Under the pieces are notes generated by a model, which searched no databases, had not been told where the DNA came from, and saw only the letters and a list, made by a program, of their open reading frames with translations. Of a stretch of 64,000 bases of DNA, positions 33,646 through 42,231 are shown piece by piece (position 1 is the stretch's first letter; each line of letters starts with the position of its first letter). This DNA is from JBBATK01 sp044224515. GTDB lineage: Bacteria > Bacteroidota > Ignavibacteria > Kapaibacteriales > NICIL-2. The DNA is taken from contig JBGAKH010000008.1 of assembly GCA_044224515.1 (NCBI GenBank), forward strand, positions 62,001 through 126,000. The letters run 5' to 3'. The position numbers were made by a program, and so were the translations under genes.

Positions 33646-36600
33646 ATGAAACGCATATACGTTCTGCTCATTCTGACCTTGAGTATTGGCTTAGCTGCTC
33701 CGCTGCACGCGCAGGCGGTGCTGGTAAGCGAGTATTACAATATGTCTGACCCGGCTAATGGTGAGTGGAACGAGCTCATTGTCGTGCAAGACAATCTTGA
33801 CATGCGCGGCATGTTTGTGAGTGACAACAACACCCCACAAAGCGCGCGCCAGGGTGGCGTGCGCTTCAAGAACATCGATATGTGGAAGAATGTTCGTGCA
33901 GGTACCATTATCGGCATTTGGCACCGCAACTATCCCACGAATACACCTGCTGACTCCGACGGAACAATAGCCGACGGACGTGTCATGCTTGCCGCCTCCG
34001 ACGTCAACTTCTTTGATCAAGTACAGTTTGTCAGTGGTAATCCCTGGACATTTAACTGCTTCAATCTTTCTCGTACGGGAGATTTTATTGAAGTGTTCAA
34101 TAAGGATACGGTGCACATTCACGCGATAGGACACAAAGAAGACGCCAGTCCCGGACCATACTGGGCTCCAATGCCTATACCGAAAATTAACCTCATGAGT
34201 CTGTGTGAGGATAAGAGTAGTCACCGCGTCTATCCCGGATCTAGTCTTGCGGAATACACCGGACCAAACCTAGAACTGCGTTCACAAGCATGCTCCACGT
34301 TTGTCACGCGCACGCTACCGAACAAAGACTGTAGCACCGGTGCCTCCAATGCTACATTCTGGCACAGCTTGCGACAACCGAGCTGGACTGCCCCGGCGCT
34401 TGCTACAGTCTTAAGCAGCAATCAAGTGCTGCTAAGCTGGAATCTCATGACGGATCCGAATCCGGCAGACGCTACACAAGGCTACCTTGTGGTGCGCGAC
34501 AGTGGCACGAGTGCTTTTAGTCCGGTTGATGGACGTATCTACAAGGTTGGCGAACGTGTGGGCAGTGCCGTTGTGCTGGCAAATCTTGGCTCGCAAGTGA
34601 CCTCTTTTGCTGACAACATCGATCTTCCCTGCGGTGTAATCTATACCTACCGTGTATTCGCCTACCGATATGGACAAGACGATGAGTATGGTGTGAATAC
34701 TCCTTCGGTATCTACCCGCGGACGTCAATACAACCGCGATGGTTATGCCTTTCATGAAGCACTGAAGCAGGCAGCTGTGGGTCCGACTCTCCAGTATGCA
34801 AGCGGACAAAACACGTTTTGCGAAGGTTCTTCGCTCACGATTCAAGTCCCTCCGCAGAGCGGGTATACCGCTCAATGGATGCTGAACGGAAGCCCGCTAT
34901 CCGGTGAGACAGGTTTTAGCGTTATCGCACGACAGAGTGGACAGTATCGATTGAAACTGACCAACGCACAGGGCTGTCTTGTTCTTTCCGACTCTGTAGA
35001 TGTTCTTGTTCACGCTCTCCCTACGGTCGAGCTGAGCCCGAAAGCACTCATTCTTTGTAAAGATTCCAGCACGATCATTTCGGCGACACCCAATGCGGAC
35101 TATTCGTACCAATGGTTTTTGAACGGTACTGCAGTATCCGGTGCCACCGATGCGAGTATCAACACAACGCAGTCCGGCGACTTTACAGTGAAGGTCACCA
35201 ACAAACTGACAGGCTGCTCCAATACGAGCGGCATCTGCACTGTAAAGTCACTGGTACAAGCGCTTAGTATCTCAACAAACTCTCTGGTCTTTGCAGACCT
35301 AGCTGACTGTGTTTCCTACGCCGATAACAACAGCAGTGTGCAGCTCTCAAACCCATCGACGAGTGATACCTTAGTGGTGAAGGTTGTTGAAGCTGCTCAC
35401 TTTACCATTGTATCTCCAAGCTTTCCACTTTCTCTCGCTCCCGGCAAATCGGTACAACTTGTTATCCGCTTCAATCCAAACAGCACCGCTGCAGTAAGCG
35501 AATCGATGAGCTTCATAACAGCTCCATGCGGCGTCACTCAAGATCTTACTCTTAAAGCGCGTAAACCCGGCTTGGGAGTTGGACTCAGTTCAGACGTGAG
35601 CGCTAAGGATTTTGGTACCATCGCGTGGTGTTCGAAGCAATCTGTAACTGATTCGGTCTTCCTTACGGTGAGTCAGAACACCATCGTAAGCTCTATTGTC
35701 GCTCCGGCGCCCTTCAGTATCAGCGCTGCGGATCAAGCAGGCTTTAGTATGAAGGCCGGTGAAACACGCGGCATCCACATCACGTTTAACAGCCAGGGCA
35801 ATCCACTGCAGGTTGGTAAGAAAGACATGGTTGTGAATTTCACCGCCGGTGTGTGTACGGACTCTATAAAAATCAATCTTCGCGGCAGCTACACACTTCC
35901 GCAGTTGTTAGTGGACCTCAATCGCATTGATTTTGGTACTCTTGATTCGTGTTCGCGTATCTCCAAAGACACGGTGATCTCTGTAACGAATCCAAGTTCC
36001 ATGGATATAACGCTGAATCAGCTCAGTGAAAGCTTCATCAACATTGTCGAAGTCGCCAGCTCGGGTCCGATGATCATTCCGGCCGGTGCTACCGTCAAGC
36101 TCACCTTACGTTTCTCACCGGTTGGCTACTCGGGATACAACAACAAATCGATCCTCTTTAACGCCAAACCGTGTTTGGATCCATCAGGACTCGTTATCGA
36201 CGGAACACGAAGTGGTATCAGTGTCAGTGCTACAAGAGACAGTTTAGACTTTGGTGACGTCAACTTCTGCGGAGGCGTCAGTGGTTCAAGCCAAAACACT
36301 GCGTTGGTCTTGCTCAGTATCAACAATGCAAGTGCTCAAGTCAGCGATGTGCGCTTCAGCTCCAACTTGTTTACAACGGATCTGAGTGCAGGAAAGACCC
36401 TTCAAGTTGGCTCCAATGCCTTCTCTGTCAGTCTTAATCCGGCAGCAAGTCCAAGTCTGGGTACGTTCAAGGAGACCATGTTCATTACGCTTCAACCCTG
36501 CGATGTGCAGCAACAAATTGTGCTGACCGGTCGCGTTGTGGGACAAAACATCTTGATTGAAAATTCCACGGAAAAAGATACCGTATTGGAGTTTGGAACC

Positions 36601-37590
36601 GTGGATGTGGGTAGCAGCTTGACGCGCATCTACACCCTTCGCAACAACTCTTCCTTCCCCATTACCCTCGGGTCCGTTCCCTTTACCAACGGCATGTACG
36701 CCATCAGTACACAGCCGGCTCCGGGATCAACGGTATCGCCCGGTCAGACGGTTACTGTGACGGTGGTTTTTAACCCGACCGCTGCGGGTACTGCAACCGG
36801 CTCCTTCGATATACCCATTGGCAGTCCTTGTGTGGATACCTTGAGCTGCATGATGCATGGAGTTGGGCGTGCGCAAGGCACATCTCCGGAACGTTTTCAC
36901 TTCGAGATCGGAGATCATAGCGCAAGCGTGGGAGACAACATTACGATTCCCATTAACATTCGCGGCAGCAATGTGGCAGGTCGGGCACTGTCGAGTGCTA
37001 CTGCAGTCTTCGCGTACAATACCTCTTTGCTCAAGATCAACAACGTCACCCTTGGTCCCGCACTCTCCGGATTTACCACAAGTTTTGGCGTCGTGCAAAA
37101 CGGAATTACCCTACGTGCGACAAATGGCAGTGTCTTGACGGACACCGGGCGTGCTTTTGACGTTCACGCGACAGTCCTACTGGGAGATGCCCTGAGCACT
37201 CCCCTGTTTATAGACACAAGTTCGATCAGCATTAGTAGTACGGAACTCAGTTCAGAGAGTCCGAAAAATGGAAGTCTTACAATTCAAGGAAGCTGTGTTA
37301 TTGCGAACAGAACCGTCAAACTCAGTGGCGGTGTGGGTTTGACCATTCTTCGTGAGAACGCATCAGCCGGAACACTTGACCTTGGCTATGAAACGGTCGG
37401 CGAGCAGCATACGCGCATCGAAGTCTACAATCTGCTCGGAGAATGCATCGCCACTCCGGTGGATCAGGTCACTCATGCGGGAGTGCATGAAGTACAACTA
37501 CCAACTTTTCGGATGGCACAAGGATCCTATGTCATTGTGATGAGCAGCGGTATTTCGAGACATAGCCTGATGATTGATCTCGTTCGCTAA
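33646..37590 (+). CDS. Large T9SS-secreted protein with choice-of-anchor D and cohesin-like domains
   Basis: 1,314 residues. Signal peptide MKRIYVLLILTLSIGLAAPLHAQ. Order: a lamin-tail-like region (VLVSEYYNMSDPANGEWNEL), a fibronectin type III domain (NQVLLSWNLM), two Ig-like modules (AQWMLNGSPL; YQWFLNGTAV), then five choice-of-anchor D/ASPM-type repeats (DFGTIAWCSK, DFGTLDSCSR, DFGDVNFCGG, EFGTVDVGSS), then a cohesin-like domain (SASVGDNITIPINIRGSN, VFAYNTSLLKINNVTLG, about residues 1090-1190), and a T9SS sorting tail (IEVYNLLGECIA, GSYVIVMSSG). It is an exported, multi-domain adhesin or scaffold. Start at 33646 chosen for the signal peptide; 176 bases after the previous gene. Confidence 0.87.
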   Translation: MKRIYVLLILTLSIGLAAPLHAQAVLVSEYYNMSDPANGEWNELIVVQDNLDMRGMFVSDNNTPQSARQGGVRFKNIDMWKNVRAGTIIGIWHRNYPTNTPADSDGTIADGRVMLAASDVNFFDQVQFVSGNPWTFNCFNLSRTGDFIEVFNKDTVHIHAIGHKEDASPGPYWAPMPIPKINLMSLCEDKSSHRVYPGSSLAEYTGPNLELRSQACSTFVTRTLPNKDCSTGASNATFWHSLRQPSWTAPALATVLSSNQVLLSWNLMTDPNPADATQGYLVVRDSGTSAFSPVDGRIYKVGERVGSAVVLANLGSQVTSFADNIDLPCGVIYTYRVFAYRYGQDDEYGVNTPSVSTRGRQYNRDGYAFHEALKQAAVGPTLQYASGQNTFCEGSSLTIQVPPQSGYTAQWMLNGSPLSGETGFSVIARQSGQYRLKLTNAQGCLVLSDSVDVLVHALPTVELSPKALILCKDSSTIISATPNADYSYQWFLNGTAVSGATDASINTTQSGDFTVKVTNKLTGCSNTSGICTVKSLVQALSISTNSLVFADLADCVSYADNNSSVQLSNPSTSDTLVVKVVEAAHFTIVSPSFPLSLAPGKSVQLVIRFNPNSTAAVSESMSFITAPCGVTQDLTLKARKPGLGVGLSSDVSAKDFGTIAWCSKQSVTDSVFLTVSQNTIVSSIVAPAPFSISAADQAGFSMKAGETRGIHITFNSQGNPLQVGKKDMVVNFTAGVCTDSIKINLRGSYTLPQLLVDLNRIDFGTLDSCSRISKDTVISVTNPSSMDITLNQLSESFINIVEVASSGPMIIPAGATVKLTLRFSPVGYSGYNNKSILFNAKPCLDPSGLVIDGTRSGISVSATRDSLDFGDVNFCGGVSGSSQNTALVLLSINNASAQVSDVRFSSNLFTTDLSAGKTLQVGSNAFSVSLNPAASPSLGTFKETMFITLQPCDVQQQIVLTGRVVGQNILIENSTEKDTVLEFGTVDVGSSLTRIYTLRNNSSFPITLGSVPFTNGMYAISTQPAPGSTVSPGQTVTVTVVFNPTAAGTATGSFDIPIGSPCVDTLSCMMHGVGRAQGTSPERFHFEIGDHSASVGDNITIPINIRGSNVAGRALSSATAVFAYNTSLLKINNVTLGPALSGFTTSFGVVQNGITLRATNGSVLTDTGRAFDVHATVLLGDALSTPLFIDTSSISISSTELSSESPKNGSLTIQGSCVIANRTVKLSGGVGLTILRENASAGTLDLGYETVGEQHTRIEVYNLLGECIATPVDQVTHAGVHEVQLPTFRMAQGSYVIVMSSGISRHSLMIDLVR

Positions 37591-37692
37591 CGTCCTCTAC
37601 ACGGAGAACGTTTAAAGCTTGTGGTGTAGGACGACGAGATAAACGCGATGTGCAATGCTGAGATTAGTGTTCCGCGTCCTGCCAAGGACCGA

Positions 37693-37740
37693 ATCAAACA
37701 GAAAAGCCCGCTGTCAAGACAGCGGGCTTTTCTGTTTGAT
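37693..37740. terminator. Strong bidirectional terminator
   Basis: A perfect 22-bp stem (arm ATCAAACAGAAAAGCCCGCT, then GT) with the 4-base loop CAAG. The T-rich outer part of each arm gives TTTTCTGTTT on either strand. It separates the plus-strand surface protein from the convergent minus-strand response regulator. Confidence 0.9.
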
Positions 37741-37814
37741 CGTACTTTCTAGACCCGGGTGGGTACAATCTACTAGTTGCACATCTCTGCGCTGAAACTA
37801 ACAAACCTAGCAAG

Positions 37815-38519
37815 CTAGGATGCGCTTTGTCCGAGGACTGTTAGTTTAAATCCCATTCCGTGCACGTTGACGATCTGCACATTGGCATCGTTCTTCAAGT
37901 ACTTACGCAGTCGAGTGACAAAGACATCCATACTACGGCCGTTGAAGTAGTTGTCATCGCCCCAGATTTTCTTTAGCGCATCACTGCGTCGAACGACCAT
38001 TCCGGTCGAGGCGCACAAGGTTTTGAGAAGCTCGGATTCTTTGTGCGTAAGATTTCTTGTTTCGTCGGCAAAGGTCAGGAGTCGCTGTTCAGCATCAAAG
38101 ACATAATCGCCAACATGATACTTTGCTTGCTCCCGAGCCTGTTGTTGACCACTCTGCGTACGCTTGAGCACTGCCTTCACGCGCATCATCAACTCTTCAA
38201 CACTGAAAGGTTTTGTCACGTAGTCATCGGCTCCTATGCTAAAACCTTCGAGGCGATCTTCTTTCATGCTCTTCGCAGTCAAGAAAATGATGGGTACGTC
38301 GGCGTCTCGTTCGCGAATATGCTTGGCTAAACTGAAACCGTCCTTCTTCGGCAGCATCACATCGAGGATACAAAGATCAAACTTCTTTGTACCAAATGTT
38401 TGCTCACCAATCTCACCATCTGCGCAATGGGTTACATCATATCCCTTTAACTCCAGATACTCTGAAAGCACTGCGCCTAAATTGGAGTCATCTTCAACCA
38501 AGAGAATGCTCGGAGCCAT
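37815..38519 (-). CDS. OmpR-family response regulator
   Basis: 234 residues. Receiver domain with phospho-acceptor D53 (LCILDVMLPKK), acidic pair ED at residues 9-10 (LLVEDD), the Thr in FLTAK and the Lys in VTKPFS; the winged-helix output domain has HKESELLKTLC and GRSMDVFVTRLRKYL. The architecture is that of OmpR/RprY-type regulators. It is the probable partner of the histidine kinase encoded 459 bases upstream on the same strand. It probably regulates envelope genes; the targets are not known. Confidence 0.93.
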   Translation of the reverse strand: MAPSILLVEDDSNLGAVLSEYLELKGYDVTHCADGEIGEQTFGTKKFDLCILDVMLPKKDGFSLAKHIRERDADVPIIFLTAKSMKEDRLEGFSIGADDYVTKPFSVEELMMRVKAVLKRTQSGQQQAREQAKYHVGDYVFDAEQRLLTFADETRNLTHKESELLKTLCASTGMVVRRSDALKKIWGDDNYFNGRSMDVFVTRLRKYLKNDANVQIVNVHGMGFKLTVLGQSAS

Positions 38520-38978
38520 ATCTCAGAACCTCATAAGTGTTCAACCTAACAGCTAACGTTGGCTAACTCGCCGCTAAACAATAACAGCACTAACGCCTTT
38601 TGGTTGCATTCATTGTGTGTAGACCGTCGTGTTTCCATCTCCTTGACATATCTTCACACATGTTAAGGATCTCACACCTTCGTCGGCGTCTGATACCTCC
38701 GCTGCCTGAGAAGCGTCAATGCTTTGTATCAAGACAACAGCAAGAACCGGCACACAGATCACAAGAACACGTCAAAACGATGCGGAAGTATGTCGACCCC
38801 GGGGGCTGCATGCATCAAAACCATGGATCAAAACCATGGATCAAAACCCATGTACAGCCTCCACCTCATTAAAGAAAAAGAGCGAGCCGAGAACTTCCGA
38901 AGAAAACGCGCGAGTAATTGCCAACACTATGTAAGGCGCATAGCAATAAGACAAGCGGTTTAGCTAAAAAGTTACACC
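38520..38978. other. 459-base gap between histidine kinase and response regulator
   Basis: No gene supported. It holds three tandem 13-base repeats (see next entry) and otherwise mixed sequence. Confidence 0.45.
38814..38852. repeat. Three 13-base tandem repeats ATCAAAACCATGG
   Basis: Two perfect copies of ATCAAAACCATGG (38814-38826, 38827-38839) and a third with a small change (ATCAAAACCCATG). They lie about 295 bases before the response regulator start. They could bind a regulator such as the OmpR-family protein itself, or be a polymerase-slippage repeat. Confidence 0.75.
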
Positions 38979-41075
38979 TTAGGAAACTATTCCAAAGGGT
39001 AGGTACACATGAAAACTGCTTCCTTTGCCCATCTCGCTATCAACCGTTACGCTTCCACCGTGACCGTCCACGATTGCTTTGACATATGACAATCCCAAGC
39101 CAAAACCTTTCACGTTATGGACATTTCCTGTTGGGACTCTATAAAGCTTCTCGAAGATGCGCTTCTGGTTTTCCTTGGAAATACCGATGCCGTTATCACT
39201 CACGCTAATAAGTATTCCACTATCGACATTGCGGGTGGATATTCTGATAACCGGGTTTTCGGTGGTGTACTTATTGGCATTATCCAACAGATTCAAGAGG
39301 ATGTTTCGCAAGTGCACGTCATCACCATTCACTACGGCATAGGACGCTTGAAGATCGGTGCTAATGACTCCTCCGCGTGCTTCAACCTGCAGCGTGATAG
39401 AATCCTTGGCGTACGCTACTACTTCATGCATGTCCACTTCACTGCGTGTAAGGACCAGCTCACCACGATCCAACTTTGCAGCTTGCAAGACACGCTCAAC
39501 TTGAGAACCAAGGCGACGATTTTCTTCGCGAATGACTCCAATGAAACGTCCTACACGTTCGCTGCTTGACGAGACCTGAGGGTCGCGCAATGCATCTGCC
39601 GCCAAAGCGATCGTAGCTATCGGTGTTTTGAACTCATGTGTCATGTTATTGATGAAGTCCGTCTTCATTTCAGACACCTTCTTGTGACGTGTCAGATTGC
39701 GCATAGTCCAACCGAAGGATCCAATGATCATGACCATGAACAGACCACTCACAGACAAGATCCCCCAATTTTGCTTAGCGATGTAACTGCGCTTTGTGGG
39801 GAATTGTACATACAGCTTGTGGTTTTTGGGAACAATGTCTCCGCTAAACAGCACAGCTTTAAAGGGTGAGCTCTGAAGCTCATCTTCGGCGCTGTTTTTG
39901 GTATAGACAAAGTGACCGTTCTCGCCATTCATGACACCGAATGAATAGTCTAAGGGCAAGCTCTTCGAACTAAACTCCATAGAGATCATGGAGTCGATGG
40001 TATTCTGATTTACGCGGTCTTCAAGCGGCATGCTAAACTCTCGCAGGTCGCTAACTGTTTGCTGGATGAACTGCATCTTGTTTTGTAAACGCTTTGTGCA
40101 CTCACCTGAGTTTTCGGCGCCGGACTGCCCGGTGGTGGAGCATCGGCTATGACGGCAGAGTCCGCAGTTCTTTGCCGTACAGAGTTCCTTATTGTGTACT
40201 TGCGGGACAGCGCAGCGTTTGTGCTGCATTTCCTCAGGATTGCCGGTGGCAAGTTGATAACTGCTGCGGCCGGGTGCTTGTCCACCTACCACTGCCGCCT
40301 GCATTGGATAGCCGATCGACTGAAGCAATGGAGCGGTTGTAGTGGCGGGTTGCCCAAGGATAAACTGTTCTTCTTGTAGGTCTCGAAGTGCTTGGTTCAA
40401 GTTGTCTTCCACTTCGAAGTAGCGAATGCTCACGTTGCCGCTTAGTTGCTTGAGGGCGGAATCCCAGGAGTGTACACGATCCGGACGATTTGAACTCTGT
40501 TTAAAAATGCGAGCCGAAGTCGACGATTGGTCGCCGTTTTGAGTGAAACGAAGTTCAAAACCCTGAACAGTTGTTCCTGCATCGAGCGATACAGAACCGG
40601 AGGAGCTACGGTCTGACGTATTCACGGCATCACTTGCACGTTGATTGTCATGTCGGCTACGTTGGTTTCGGTGTACAAAAACCGTCGGCGTTTGTTGTCC
40701 GGACTGCAGTGCACGTGTTGCGGACACTCGAGTCAGGGGAAGATCGCTCTCCGGACCAAAAGCCATTATAGAATCGATGATGCGCTCTTGATTATCGTGC
40801 CGGGGCGTCTGTTGTGGCTGCTTACGGACTTGTTCTTTGGGGCCTTCGCTCTGTCGCTGGCGACCGGAAATCATCACAGCATCCGCGACGTGTTCAACAT
40901 CCTCCAGTTTTCTCGAAACGTTAACCAGTGCCTCGTTCACCTGTTGGCGGAAAAGCTTATCACTCAACTCGATGGAGTTTTTGACCAAAACCAATTGTGC
41001 ACCGGAAAGGCCAAGCAGGCCAACCGTAAGTGCTAGAATGATTAAGGCAGATGCTTTCGATTTCAACTGTTGCAT
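38979..41075 (-). CDS. Membrane sensor histidine kinase
   Basis: 698 residues. Anchor 1 is at about residues 10-28 (LIILALTVGLLGLSGAQLVL), a long periplasmic sensor domain follows, then anchor 2 (WGILSVSGLFMVMIIGSFGW) at about residue 440. The HisKA helix holds the phospho-His in NNMTHEFKTPIATIAL (about residue 480). The ATPase domain has the N box NILLNLLDNANKYT, the G1 VSDNGIGIS and G2 GFGLGLSYVK. The middle of the sensor domain carries a Cys-rich segment (CAVPQVHNKELCTAKNCGLC and on), seven Cys in about 40 residues, which may be real or the result of a frame slip (see findings). The start at 41075 begins right before anchor 1. Forms a pair with the OmpR-type regulator. Confidence 0.88.
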   Translation of the reverse strand: MQQLKSKASALIILALTVGLLGLSGAQLVLVKNSIELSDKLFRQQVNEALVNVSRKLEDVEHVADAVMISGRQRQSEGPKEQVRKQPQQTPRHDNQERIIDSIMAFGPESDLPLTRVSATRALQSGQQTPTVFVHRNQRSRHDNQRASDAVNTSDRSSSGSVSLDAGTTVQGFELRFTQNGDQSSTSARIFKQSSNRPDRVHSWDSALKQLSGNVSIRYFEVEDNLNQALRDLQEEQFILGQPATTTAPLLQSIGYPMQAAVVGGQAPGRSSYQLATGNPEEMQHKRCAVPQVHNKELCTAKNCGLCRHSRCSTTGQSGAENSGECTKRLQNKMQFIQQTVSDLREFSMPLEDRVNQNTIDSMISMEFSSKSLPLDYSFGVMNGENGHFVYTKNSAEDELQSSPFKAVLFSGDIVPKNHKLYVQFPTKRSYIAKQNWGILSVSGLFMVMIIGSFGWTMRNLTRHKKVSEMKTDFINNMTHEFKTPIATIALAADALRDPQVSSSSERVGRFIGVIREENRRLGSQVERVLQAAKLDRGELVLTRSEVDMHEVVAYAKDSITLQVEARGGVISTDLQASYAVVNGDDVHLRNILLNLLDNANKYTTENPVIRISTRNVDSGILISVSDNGIGISKENQKRIFEKLYRVPTGNVHNVKGFGLGLSYVKAIVDGHGGSVTVDSEMGKGSSFHVYLPFGIVS

Positions 41076-41580
41076 AGAGTCGATACCCTTGAAAATGGAG
41101 TACTCAAAAATACATGTGCTATGCTCCCGCTTTCGATTGATTAACATACCTTAACAGCGGAATTTCAAAGTATTTAGGTCTAATGAAGACGCTCCGGGGT
41201 CCGGCTTCGTGTACAGATCGAGGACGCAGAATACGCTACGTCGTCTCAACCGCTAAACCCGGTATCGCCGATCGTTGGGGCAGGCGCAGCCTGACCGGTA
41301 CAAAAGACACAACAAACCGCCATTACTGCAAATTTTGGAGCATTTAGCTCTAACCCTGAAGCAAAACACAGTGCTGTTTCACCAAGATATCACGGTATGC
41401 TCTAGGTTTCGGTTGAGAGAAGAGAAGCTTGAGACCGGGTCGTAAGCCTAAAGACCTCGCTTTGGGGTGTCTGTAAAAGCGTCCCCAAATGGCCGACCGG
41501 CTGAGCCGCAGCATTGCCTAAAGGAGAGAAGGTCGCAGGCGTGCATCAATAATAATTTTCAATTGGTCGCTCTTTCTCCC
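41076..41580. other. 505-base gap upstream of rimP
   Basis: No gene supported. It contains a minus-strand -7 element (CAAAAATA, 41105-41112, complement TATTTTTG) about 30 bases before the histidine kinase start, and a short palindrome CAGGC-GCA-GCCTG (41281-41293). An in-frame extension of rimP to 41467 is open but unlike RimP. Confidence 0.4.
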
Positions 41581-41588
41581 TATATTTG
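41563..41588 (+). promoter_or_regulatory. Putative promoter of the rimP-nusA-infB operon
   Basis: TTG (41563) and TATATTTG (41581-41588) separated by 15 bases resemble the Bacteroidota promoter, with a spacing a little shorter than usual. The predicted start near 41594 is just upstream of the terminator-like hairpin. Confidence 0.4.
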
Positions 41589-41606
41589 CAACGATATACA
41601 AGAAGT

Positions 41607-41629
41607 GATGGGCTACAAGCCCATTTTTT
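41607..41629 (+). terminator. Terminator-like hairpin in the rimP leader (possible attenuator)
   Basis: ATGGGCT-ACA-AGCCCAT followed by TTTTTTG is a perfect 7-bp stem, 3-base loop and T run. It lies only about 15 bases after the predicted transcription start and overlaps the first possible ATG (41608) of rimP. It could attenuate transcription of the nusA operon, which encodes a factor acting on terminators. Confidence 0.6.
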
Positions 41630-42123
41630 GTTCGTTCATCGACAAGAGTTTGAGACGTACGATTCCTGAAGAATCTTTGCAGTTTATCCATCGCGTGTGC
41701 AGTGAGCATGACTGTGTACTAGTGGATTTTGCACTTCGCGGTACCGAGCACCGCCTGATTCTCGACCTCTTTATTGACAACCGTCAGGGTGTTTCGCTTG
41801 AATTGTGTGCAACAATCAATCGTGCGCTGAATGACGACTCCGCAAACGACAAATTTCTGAGTGATGTATACCTGCTCGAAGTATCATCACCCGGTGTTGA
41901 TCGCCCGTTGACCTTCAATTGGCAATACGAGAAGCACATTGGTCGCTTGTTACATCTGAAGCTAAAGGATGGCACTGAACTAGATGCCACATTAGTTTCG
42001 GTTGGACCTGATTCCGTGCACCTACAGCCACGTGCCCGGAAGAAAGGAACAAGCTCAGACCCTGCCCTCGATCTGCCATTTGATCACATCAGCAGTTCAA
42101 CAGTTCAGGTCGCCTTGCGTTAG
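41608..42123 (+). CDS. rimP: Ribosome maturation factor RimP
   Basis: About 171 residues if read from 41608. The RimP core is clear: TIPEESLQFIHRVCSEHDCVLVDF, LILDLFIDN, VSLELCATINRALND, and YLLEVSSPGVDRPLT. It helps assemble the 30S head. The first ATG sits inside the attenuator-like hairpin, so the true start may be later, for instance a TTG at 41656 just before the core. AAGAAG is 5-10 bases upstream of 41608. First gene of the block rimP-nusA-infB-rbfA-truB. Confidence 0.85.
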   Translation: MGYKPIFCSFIDKSLRRTIPEESLQFIHRVCSEHDCVLVDFALRGTEHRLILDLFIDNRQGVSLELCATINRALNDDSANDKFLSDVYLLEVSSPGVDRPLTFNWQYEKHIGRLLHLKLKDGTELDATLVSVGPDSVHLQPRARKKGTSSDPALDLPFDHISSSTVQVALR

Positions 42124-42231
42124 TGCGCACGTTTAGCCTCGTTTTTGGGGCATTACGAGTTTTGGGCAGTTGCAAGGCTCCGACACACTCATTCGAATTC
42201 AACTAACAGGTACCATAGCGTAGGTTTTAAC

